A stretch of DNA of 64,000 nucleotides. Origin: Sinorhizobium chiapasense (GTDB taxonomy: Bacteria; Pseudomonadota; Alphaproteobacteria; Rhizobiales; Rhizobiaceae). The position numbers were made by a program, and so were the translations under genes. Positions 1-7,214 of the stretch are shown in pieces. The notes below the pieces were generated by a model that worked only from the letters and a program-made list of their open reading frames with translations, was not told the origin of the DNA and did no database searches. Each line of letters begins with the position of its first letter. The stretch's first letter is position 1. The DNA is taken from positions 1,488,001 to 1,552,000 of the forward strand of contig NZ_CP133152.1 of NCBI RefSeq assembly GCF_036488675.1, read 5' to 3'.

Positions 1-801
1 GGTCTCTCTTTCGAGGAGTTGCGCGACTATCTGCCCGGCGACGACATCCGCACGATCGACTGGCGCGTGACGGCCCGCACCGGCAGGCCAGCCGTCCGTG
101 TCTACGACGAGGAGAAGGACCGGCCGGCGCTGGTCGTCGTCGACCAGCGAATGAACATGTTCTTCGGCAGCCGCCGCGCGATGAAATCCGTGGCAGCGGC
201 ACAGACCGCGGCGCTTTGCGCCTGGCGGGTCATGGCGCTTGGCGACCGCGTCGGTGGCTTCGTCTTCGGTGACGAAGCGGTCGACGAGATCCGTCCCCAC
301 CGCAGCCGCGAGGCCGTCATCCGCTTTGCGAACGCGATCGCCAGGCACAACGCGTCGCTTCATGCTGCGTCCGAAACTGCTCGGGGAGCGGACCAGCTCG
401 ATCTCGTTCTTTCGACCGTCGCCGCCATTGCCAAGCATGATCACCTCGTCATCGTGATCAGCGACTTCGACGGCTATGGCCTCGACACGCGCGAGATGCT
501 GCTCAATCTGTCAATGCACAACGATGTCGTTGTCATTCTGATCTACGATCCATTCCTGCTCGAACTGCCACGCAAGGGCGACCTCGTCGTCAGCGGCGGC
601 GCGCTCCAGGCGGAGCTGCAACTCGGCCGCGGAAACGTGCGCGAAGCGATCGACAGCTTCGCCCGCAAGCGCGGCCGGGCACTCCGCGCCTGGCAGCAGG
701 AAATGGGCCTGCCGATGCTGCCGCTCTCGGCCGCCGAAGAGGTCGCACCCCAGCTCCGCCGTCTTCTCGGGCAGCTCGGATGGCGGCAACGGAGGCGATA
801 G
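1..801 (+). CDS. DUF58 domain protein (Bat operon), 5' end cut off
   Basis: The reading frame is open from the first base of the window, so the N-terminus is missing; 266 residues are visible. The opening residues contain a YLPGDDIRTIDWRVTART stretch, the conserved DUF58 signature that precedes a von Willebrand-like fold, and an 'LVVVDQRMNMFF' strand follows. In Bat/MoxR operons this protein sits between the MoxR AAA ATPase and the VWA membrane proteins; its biochemical role is not established. The stop at 799-801 lies 2 bases before the next start, so translation is probably coupled. The MoxR ATPase expected upstream would be outside the window. Confidence 0.9.
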   Translation, partial: GLSFEELRDYLPGDDIRTIDWRVTARTGRPAVRVYDEEKDRPALVVVDQRMNMFFGSRRAMKSVAAAQTAALCAWRVMALGDRVGGFVFGDEAVDEIRPHRSREAVIRFANAIARHNASLHAASETARGADQLDLVLSTVAAIAKHDHLVIVISDFDGYGLDTREMLLNLSMHNDVVVILIYDPFLLELPRKGDLVVSGGALQAELQLGRGNVREAIDSFARKRGRALRAWQQEMGLPMLPLSAAEEVAPQLRRLLGQLGWRQRRR

Positions 802-803
802 CA

Positions 804-1334
804 ATGGAACCCAGCATCCCCGTCACAACCGATCCTGCCCTTGCGGCAACGTTGCGGGGTCTGGCGGACGTCGCGCTGCCGGCGCCGGTCTCAATGCTGC
901 CGCAGACATGGGCTTGGGGTGTGCTTGGCGCCATCATCGTCTTGGCTGTCGCCACGGCGTTATCGCTGTGGTTCCGCCGGCGCGCCGCCAATCGCTATCG
1001 CCGCGAGGCACTGTCCGAGCTCGCCGCGATCGAACGGCGTCTCGCCGACCCCTCGACACGCGGCATGGCGCTTGCCGCACTGCCTCCCCTCTTGAAACGC
1101 GTGGCGCTCGCCGCCTGGCCTCGCGAAACCGTCGCGGATCTGAATGGACCGCTCTGGGTCAGTTTTCTTGACGCGCGCTCCGGCGGAGCGGGCCTTTCGC
1201 CTGAATTCGCCCGGTTCTTCGAGGAGGCGGAATATCGTGGCGAGGACACGCTGCGGCTGACCGACGAGAAGAGGGCGCGAGCCTATGCGGCCGCGGCCAG
1301 GCAATGGATCGAGGGCCACGATGTACGTGCTTGA
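804..1334 (+). CDS. DUF4381 domain membrane protein (Bat operon)
   Basis: A 176-residue protein with one hydrophobic segment near residues 33-55 (WGVLGAIIVLAVATALSLWF) followed by a basic RRRAANRYRREAL stretch and a soluble tail, the usual arrangement of DUF4381 proteins of Bat/MoxR operons. I chose the ATG at 804 over the in-frame ATG at 780 because GGAGG at 791-795 is correctly spaced from it, while the earlier start lies inside the DUF58 gene. The 3' end overlaps the next gene by 14 bases. The function is unknown apart from association with the VWA complex. Confidence 0.8.
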   Translation: MEPSIPVTTDPALAATLRGLADVALPAPVSMLPQTWAWGVLGAIIVLAVATALSLWFRRRAANRYRREALSELAAIERRLADPSTRGMALAALPPLLKRVALAAWPRETVADLNGPLWVSFLDARSGGAGLSPEFARFFEEAEYRGEDTLRLTDEKRARAYAAAARQWIEGHDVRA

Positions 1335-2325
1335 CTATCCCTGGCTGCTCTTGCTTCTGCCGCTGCCGTTCCTCGTCTGGTGGCTTCTACCGCCTTACCG
1401 TGAGCAAACGCCGGCCGTCCGCATCCCCTTCTTCAAGGATGTTACCGAGGCGGCCGGAGTCGGCGCGACGGAAGGGTCGGTGGTGCCGCGGTCCAATCTC
1501 GGGCAGATGCTGATCGCACCCGTTTGCTGGGGGCTGATCGTGTTGGCGCTGGCGCGCCCGCAGTTCATCGAGCCGCCGATCGAGAAGACCGAGCCGCAGC
1601 GCGATCTGATGCTTGCAATCGACCTCTCCCAGTCGATGGACACTCGCGATTTCCGCGATCCCGACGGAACCCTTGAGGCCCGCGTCGATGCGGTTCACAA
1701 GGTGGTCGCCGACTTCATCGGCCGCAGGCCGAGCGATCGCCTTGGCCTCATTGCCTTCGGCGATGCCCCCTATCCGCTTGTGCCCTTCACGCTCGACCAC
1801 CGGACGGTCAAGGCGATACTTGCCGATAGCCTGCCCGGCATGGCCGGCTCTCGCACAGCGCTCGGCGACGCCATCGGCCTCGCCATTAAGATGTTCGACC
1901 AGAGCCAAGCACCCGACAAGGTCCTCATTCTCTTGACCGATGGCAACGATACCGCCAGCAAGATGCCGCCGGACAAGGCGGCCGACATCGCCGGACAGCG
2001 CCACATCACGATCCATGCGGTCGGGATCGGCGATCCCCATGCCGAGGGCGAGCAGAAGCTCGACACCGCCGCGCTCCAGCAGATCGCAACGAGGACGGGC
2101 GGCCACTACTTCTTCGGACAGGATCAGGTCGGGCTCGAAACCATTTACGGGCTGCTCGACCAGCTGACGCCGGCTAATCAGAAGACGCTTTCCTGGCGGC
2201 CGCGCATCGAACTGTTCTACTATCCGCTGGGCGCATCACTGCTCATCGTCGTCGCCTATCACGCCATCATGTGGCTGCTTTCATCAAGAGGCGCAGCGCG
2301 CCGGGAAAGCGAGGTTGGCAGATGA
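1321..2325 (+). CDS. VWA domain membrane protein, BatA-like
   Basis: A 334-residue protein: an N-terminal membrane segment (residues 5-22), a second one around 63-77, a von Willebrand factor A domain with a canonical MIDAS motif D101-L-S103-Q-S105, and a C-terminal membrane helix near 303-322. This is the BatA (Bacteroides aerotolerance A) arrangement. BatA proteins are thought to form a periplasm-facing metal-dependent adhesion or assembly complex with BatB and BatD. The ATG at 1321 overlaps the end of the DUF4381 gene. The stop codon overlaps the next start in an ATGA junction (2322-2325). Confidence 0.88.
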   Translation: MYVLDYPWLLLLLPLPFLVWWLLPPYREQTPAVRIPFFKDVTEAAGVGATEGSVVPRSNLGQMLIAPVCWGLIVLALARPQFIEPPIEKTEPQRDLMLAIDLSQSMDTRDFRDPDGTLEARVDAVHKVVADFIGRRPSDRLGLIAFGDAPYPLVPFTLDHRTVKAILADSLPGMAGSRTALGDAIGLAIKMFDQSQAPDKVLILLTDGNDTASKMPPDKAADIAGQRHITIHAVGIGDPHAEGEQKLDTAALQQIATRTGGHYFFGQDQVGLETIYGLLDQLTPANQKTLSWRPRIELFYYPLGASLLIVVAYHAIMWLLSSRGAARRESEVGR

Positions 2326-3896
2326 TTGCTGACTTCCACTTCCTCAGACCCTGGTGGCTTCTCGCCCTGCTTGCCGCGCCGCCCCTCATCCGGCTGATCG
2401 GCCGCCGCACCGATATGCGCTCGCGCTGGGAAGGAATGATTGCGCCGCACCTGCTTGACCACCTGTTGATCGATCGCGGCGGCTCGCATCGCTTTCGCCC
2501 CGTACACCTGACCGCCGCGCTGATCGCCGTCGCAGCAATTGCGGCGGCCGGCCCCACCTGGGAGCGCGAGCGCCCGCCTTTCGTCGAGGATACGGCACCG
2601 CTTGCGATTGCGATCGATCTCACCGCGACGATGTATGCGACGGATGTCTCGCCGACGCGGCTTGAGCGCGCCAAGCTGAAGGTGCAGGACATTCTCGATC
2701 TCAGAAAAGGCGCGCGCACGGCACTCTTCGCCTATGCCGGTTCGGCCCACATGGTGCTGCCTTTGACCGACGACGCCGCCCTCGTCAGAACCTACCTTGC
2801 TGCGCTTTCACCGGGCATCATGCCGGTTGAGGGCAAGGACACGGCGAAGGCGCTTCGGGCCGTCGAAGCTGGCCTCGCCAACGAGACCGTTCCGGGCACG
2901 ATCCTCTTTTTGACCGACGGCGTCGAACGCAAGGCGTTTGCGGCTTTCGAGCAATATCGCGGCCGCAACGATGTGATCGTGCTCGCGGTCGGCACGGCGG
3001 AGGGCGGTCCGGTCAAGACGGCCGGCGGCGGCTATCTCACCGATGCGTCCGGCGCGCGTGTCCGCGCGAGCCTCGATATCGATGCGCTCAAGGCGCTGCA
3101 GAACGGCGCGAACGTTCAGGTCGCGACCGTGACGCTCGACGACAGCGATGTCCGCTGGATCGCCCGGCGCATCCAATCTGCTTTCGCGCAGAAGATAGCG
3201 GAGGGACAGACCCGCTGGCGCGATGCCGGCTGGTGGCTGACAATCCCGATCGCCCTTTTCGCAGCGCTCTGGTTCCGGCGCGGCTGGACGGTGCGCTGGG
3301 CCGGCTTCCTGCTGGTTGCGGGATTGGCCCTTGCCGGCAGCAAGGCCGAGGCTGCCGAGAGCCGCTTCAGCGACCTGTGGTTCACGCCGGACCAACGGGG
3401 CCGCCGCGCATTCGAACGCGGAGACTTCCAGCGTGCGGCCGAGCATTTTGCCGATCCTGCCTGGCGTGGCGTCGCGCTCTACCGCGCCGGGCGTTTCCAG
3501 GATGCAATCGACGCCTTCGCCCAGGAGGACACGGCCGAGAGCTACTACAACCAGGGCAACGCGCTGATGCATCTCGACAAGCCGAAGGAGGCTGTCGCCG
3601 CCTATGGGCAGGCCCTGAAGCTGCGCCCCGATTGGGCGGAGGCAAAGGCAAATCTGGCGCTCGCCGAAAGGCGGAACAAGCAAAAGGAGAAGCAGGAAGA
3701 GGACGAGCAGCAAGAACAGGGGGCGGACCTGCCTCCCGACCAGGTCCAGATCGACGAGAAGGGCGAAAAAGGCAAGGAGGGCACGGTGCAGGCTGGCGAG
3801 CAGACCGCTGACATGTGGATGCGCAACATCCAGGTGTCACCGGCCGACCTGCTCGCCCGAAAGTTCGCCATCGAGGCGAAGGAGGGTGCGCCATGA
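2322..3896 (+). CDS. VWA-TPR fusion protein, BatB/BatC-like
   Basis: A 524-residue protein that combines what are often two genes: an N-terminal BatB-like half (membrane segments, a VWA domain and a further helix near 310-345) and a BatC-like tail with tetratricopeptide repeats at about residues 383-453, then a Glu/Gln/Lys-rich low-complexity stretch. The MIDAS position reads D99-L-T101-A-T103 rather than DxSxS, which may alter metal binding. The start is fixed by the ATGA overlap with batA; the end overlaps batD in another ATGA. The membrane-anchored TPRs are expected to face the periplasm. Confidence 0.85.
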   Translation: MIADFHFLRPWWLLALLAAPPLIRLIGRRTDMRSRWEGMIAPHLLDHLLIDRGGSHRFRPVHLTAALIAVAAIAAAGPTWERERPPFVEDTAPLAIAIDLTATMYATDVSPTRLERAKLKVQDILDLRKGARTALFAYAGSAHMVLPLTDDAALVRTYLAALSPGIMPVEGKDTAKALRAVEAGLANETVPGTILFLTDGVERKAFAAFEQYRGRNDVIVLAVGTAEGGPVKTAGGGYLTDASGARVRASLDIDALKALQNGANVQVATVTLDDSDVRWIARRIQSAFAQKIAEGQTRWRDAGWWLTIPIALFAALWFRRGWTVRWAGFLLVAGLALAGSKAEAAESRFSDLWFTPDQRGRRAFERGDFQRAAEHFADPAWRGVALYRAGRFQDAIDAFAQEDTAESYYNQGNALMHLDKPKEAVAAYGQALKLRPDWAEAKANLALAERRNKQKEKQEEDEQQEQGADLPPDQVQIDEKGEKGKEGTVQAGEQTADMWMRNIQVSPADLLARKFAIEAKEGAP

Positions 3897-5272
3897 TCCG
3901 GGTCGTGACGGGTGTCTCCGCTTTGATGCTCGCCCTTCTGGCCTGCTTGTTGATGCCCGCGGGTCCGGCCGCTGCCGCCGATCCCTTCGCCCGCGCGACG
4001 CTCGCGACGAAGGGCACGCTCTATACCGGCCAGGAAGTCCATATCGACGTCGATGTCTTCGTTCCCAACTACTTCCTCGCCCCGCCGCAGTTTCCGCTGT
4101 TCGATCTTTCCGGCGCTGTGGTGACGATCCCCGACGGACGTGGAATGAACCTCAACGAAACCGTGAACGGAGAGAGCTTTTCGGGTATCCGCAAGAGCTA
4201 TGTCGTGACGCCTCAGACCGCCGGGGACTATACCTTGCCGCCGGCCGAAATTCCCTTCGGCTACGCCGCCGTGCCGGGCCAGCTCACCGAGGGCAAGGTC
4301 ACGCTTCCGCCGCTCAAGTTTACCGTTGAGGCCGCGCCGGGCGGCGCCGGCGGCGAGGCCGGCGTGACCGCCGTGAAAGTCACCGTCGACCAGGCGCTCG
4401 ACCGTGATGCGAGCGGCCTGCATGCGGGCGATGCACTGGTGAGAACCATCACTGTGCGGGCCGAGGGGCTCGATGCCATGATGATTCCGGAACCGAACTT
4501 CGGATCGCCGGTGGGCGCTCGGGTCTATGTCCACGACCCGGCGCTTTCGGAGGAACGAACGCCCCGAGGAGAGCCCGTGGCCGGGATTCGCAAGGACGCG
4601 GCAACCTATGTCTTCGCGCAAGCCGGATCCTATCGGCTCCCGGCGATCGACGTCGAATGGTTCGATCCTCAAACGGGAAACATTGAGCAGGCGGAAGCGC
4701 CGATGGTCGCGGTCACTGTCGCCGCCGCGCCGACGGTCGACACGGCGCTTGGTCCGCCAGCGCCGGAGCCGCAGAAGCCCCCATTCGATTGGCAGTTGTG
4801 GGCCGGCGTCGGCGCCGCGACGGTTATTGCCGCCGCACTCATCTGGCTGGCTGCCCGCCTGCTCAACCGCGTAGAGTCCTGGGGCGAGGCCTGGCATCGC
4901 CACCGCCTCGACTCGGAGCGGGAATATTTCCGGCGCATCGAGCAGGCTTGCCGGGACCACGATCTGACGCGCCTTGGCCGAACGCTTGATGCCTGGTCAC
5001 GGAAGACCGGCAACGCGCCGCTTTCGCGCTGGCTCGACCGCTTCGCGGATGCGGCGACGCAGCGCCTCTTCGCCGAGCACCAAAGGCTCCTCTACGGCAA
5101 GCCGTCCGAGGGTCGGAAGAAGACTGATTTCGGAGCGCTGCGGAGCGGGCTCAGGAACGCCCGCCGGAACTGGTTGCGCTCCGGCCCGAGCGCGACCGCC
5201 AGACCCGCGGCACTGCCGCCGCTCAACCCGGATTTCGCCCGACCCGTAAATCGCCTGCCATTGCAGGGTTAA
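3893..5272 (+). CDS. BatD-like exported membrane protein
   Basis: A 459-residue protein with a clear signal peptide (hydrophobic core residues 8-24, Ala-rich cleavage region ending PAAAADPF), beta-rich periplasmic domains, a single C-terminal membrane helix at about 301-325, and a cytoplasmic tail rich in Arg. This is the BatD architecture (oxygen-tolerance family). It is the last gene of a tightly overlapping operon (ATGA junction at 3893-3896), consistent with a multi-protein VWA/BatD membrane complex. Experimental roles reported for this family vary, so I assign only the family. Confidence 0.83.
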   Translation: MIRVVTGVSALMLALLACLLMPAGPAAAADPFARATLATKGTLYTGQEVHIDVDVFVPNYFLAPPQFPLFDLSGAVVTIPDGRGMNLNETVNGESFSGIRKSYVVTPQTAGDYTLPPAEIPFGYAAVPGQLTEGKVTLPPLKFTVEAAPGGAGGEAGVTAVKVTVDQALDRDASGLHAGDALVRTITVRAEGLDAMMIPEPNFGSPVGARVYVHDPALSEERTPRGEPVAGIRKDAATYVFAQAGSYRLPAIDVEWFDPQTGNIEQAEAPMVAVTVAAAPTVDTALGPPAPEPQKPPFDWQLWAGVGAATVIAAALIWLAARLLNRVESWGEAWHRHRLDSEREYFRRIEQACRDHDLTRLGRTLDAWSRKTGNAPLSRWLDRFADAATQRLFAEHQRLLYGKPSEGRKKTDFGALRSGLRNARRNWLRSGPSATARPAALPPLNPDFARPVNRLPLQG

Positions 5273-5360
5273 GCACGCCGCGAACGGTCTTCGTAACCGT
5301 TACGTACTTATCGTCGCAGGCGTTCGCGCGCACATTTCCCGGGCCAATACTGAAACTGCG

Positions 5361-5378
5361 TTTGCCGGTTCCGGCAAA
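5361..5378. promoter_or_regulatory. Perfect 8-bp-arm palindrome upstream of the arylsulfatase
   Basis: TTTGCCGG-TT-CCGGCAAA is a perfect inverted repeat ending 27 bases before the arylsulfatase ATG. A second, smaller palindrome (GTAACCGTTAC) lies at 5293-5303. They are the only conspicuous structures in the 133-base spacer between batD and the sulfatase. Either could be an operator or an mRNA hairpin; no family-specific consensus is recognised. Confidence 0.35.
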
Positions 5379-5405
5379 CCACGGTGGTCTCAGGGGAGAC
5401 ATATT

Positions 5406-7049
5406 ATGACTATCGATTTGAAGAGGGCGTGTAGCCTGTTGGCCGCTCCCGCGGCCGGGGCGTTGAAGCCTAAAGCGCTGGCGCTTGCCGGAACGGTGCT
5501 GGCCTCGACGATTTCCATGTCGGCCGGCCCTGCCCTCGCGCAGGACGCCGCGAAACCCAACATTCTGGTTATCTTCGGCGACGATATCGGTCAGACGAAC
5601 ATCAGCGCCTATTCGTTCGGCGTGATGGGCTACAGGACGCCGAACATCGACCGCCTCGCCAATGAAGGCATGATGTTCACCGATTATTATGCGGAGAACA
5701 GCTGCACCGCCGGACGCTCGACCTTCATCACAGGTCAGACGGTGCTCAGGACCGGCATGTCCAAGGTTGGCGTACCGGGCGCACCCGTCGGCATCCAGGA
5801 CCGCGATATCACCATTGCCCAGGCGCTGAAACCGCTGGGTTATGCGACTGGGCAATTCGGCAAGAACCATCTGGGCGACCAGGACCGCTTCCTGCCGACG
5901 GCCCATGGCTTCGACGAGTTCTTCGGCAACCTCTACCATCTCAACGCTGAAGAAGAGCCGGAGCGGCCCTATTGGCCGAAGAATGATCCGACCTTCCTGA
6001 AAAGCTACTCGCCGCGCGGCGTGCTGCATTCCTTCGCCGACGGCAAGGTTCAGGACACCGGTGCGCTCAACACCAAGCGCATGGAAACGATCGACGACGA
6101 GACGACATCTGCCGCGATGGAGTACATCAAGAAACAGGTCCAGGAGAAGAAGCCCTTCTTCACCTGGATGAACACGACACGCATGCACCTCTTCACCCAT
6201 ATCCGGCCGGAATATCAGGGCCAGAGCGGCATGCCCGGCAACGACTATGCCGACGGCATGATCGAGCATGACAACGATGTCGGCAAACTTCTGAACCTGC
6301 TCGACGAATTGAAGATCGCCGACAACACGATCGTCGTCTATACGACCGACAACGGCCCGAACCAGTTCTCCTGGCCGGATGCGGCGACGACGCCCTTCCG
6401 CAGTGAAAAAGACTCCAACTGGGAAGGCGCCTTCCGCGTGCCGGCGATCATCCGTTGGCCTGGCAAGGTCAAGCCGGGCACCGTCAGCAACGAGATGTTC
6501 TCGGGTCTCGACTGGTTCCCGACGCTGCTTGCCGCCGCCGGCGACACCTCCATCAAGGAGCGGTTGCTGGAGGGCGCCGACGTCGGCGGCAAGACCTTCA
6601 AGGTGCATCTCGACGGCTACAACCAGCTCCCCTACCTGCTTGGTGAACAGCCGAAGAGCGCCCGCAGCGAGTTCTTCTACTTCAACGACGACGCCAAGCT
6701 TGTGGGCATGCGCTGGGATAACTGGAAGGCCGTGTTCTGCGAAATGCAAAAGCCCGGCGGCTTCGATGTCTGGCAGGAGCCGTTCACATGCCTGCGCGTT
6801 CCAAAGATCTTCAACCTGCGCATGGATCCCTATGAGCGCGCCGATATCGTTTCGGATCAGTATAACGACTGGCGCACGAAGAACGCCTACCTCTTTGCCG
6901 ACGCGACCATCAGGGCCGCTGGCTTCCTGGAAACCTTTGTCGAGTATCCTCCGAGCCAGAAGCCCGCGAGTTTCAGCATCGATCAGGTGGAGGAGAGTGT
7001 TCACCAGAAAATCGATGAGATCATGAGCAAGGCGCGGCCGGCTCAATAG
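5406..7049 (+). CDS. Periplasmic arylsulfatase (sulfatase family)
   Basis: A 547-residue type I sulfatase that hydrolyses sulfate esters after conversion of its active-site cysteine to formylglycine. It starts with a long signal sequence ending around PALAQDAAKP. The metal-binding stretch ILVIFGDDIGQTN follows. The modification motif is C100-T-A-G-R104, the CxAxR form rather than the commoner CxPxR. A second metal site is visible at YTTDNGPN. GGGGAGA precedes the ATG with good spacing. It has its own upstream spacer and is followed by a rhizobial palindrome, so it is probably transcribed alone. No formylglycine-generating enzyme or sulfate transporter is adjacent. The substrate is unknown; sulfur scavenging fits the organosulfur operon at 14.5-19.3 kb. 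Confidence 0.9.
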   Translation: MTIDLKRACSLLAAPAAGALKPKALALAGTVLASTISMSAGPALAQDAAKPNILVIFGDDIGQTNISAYSFGVMGYRTPNIDRLANEGMMFTDYYAENSCTAGRSTFITGQTVLRTGMSKVGVPGAPVGIQDRDITIAQALKPLGYATGQFGKNHLGDQDRFLPTAHGFDEFFGNLYHLNAEEEPERPYWPKNDPTFLKSYSPRGVLHSFADGKVQDTGALNTKRMETIDDETTSAAMEYIKKQVQEKKPFFTWMNTTRMHLFTHIRPEYQGQSGMPGNDYADGMIEHDNDVGKLLNLLDELKIADNTIVVYTTDNGPNQFSWPDAATTPFRSEKDSNWEGAFRVPAIIRWPGKVKPGTVSNEMFSGLDWFPTLLAAAGDTSIKERLLEGADVGGKTFKVHLDGYNQLPYLLGEQPKSARSEFFYFNDDAKLVGMRWDNWKAVFCEMQKPGGFDVWQEPFTCLRVPKIFNLRMDPYERADIVSDQYNDWRTKNAYLFADATIRAAGFLETFVEYPPSQKPASFSIDQVEESVHQKIDEIMSKARPAQ

Positions 7050-7099
7050 TCAGAAATACCGGCGCGCCGAACCATGCGGCGCGCCGTCACTGCAGCGCC

Positions 7100-7190
7100 G
7101 CGCCTAATCAGACGCGCAAGGACGCTGTAGTGCTTTGAATGCTGCATGTTTTTGTCCTTAAATCGGATGCGACTTAAGGAAACATACAGT
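7100..7190. repeat. Rhizobial intergenic palindromic element, copy 1
   Basis: This element lies between the sulfatase and the next gene. Its core folds as a long hairpin: CTGCATGTTT pairs with AAACATACAG (one mismatch) and CCTTAAATCG with CGACTTAAGG (one mismatch). The same element recurs at 9781-9876 with the same flank (GTAGnnCTTTGnAT). Similar short palindromic elements are common between genes in Sinorhizobium and Rhizobium. It could end transcription or stabilise the mRNA 3' end. Confidence 0.75.
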
Positions 7191-7214
7191 CGTTCACCAA
7201 TGGCCGGAGCGACG

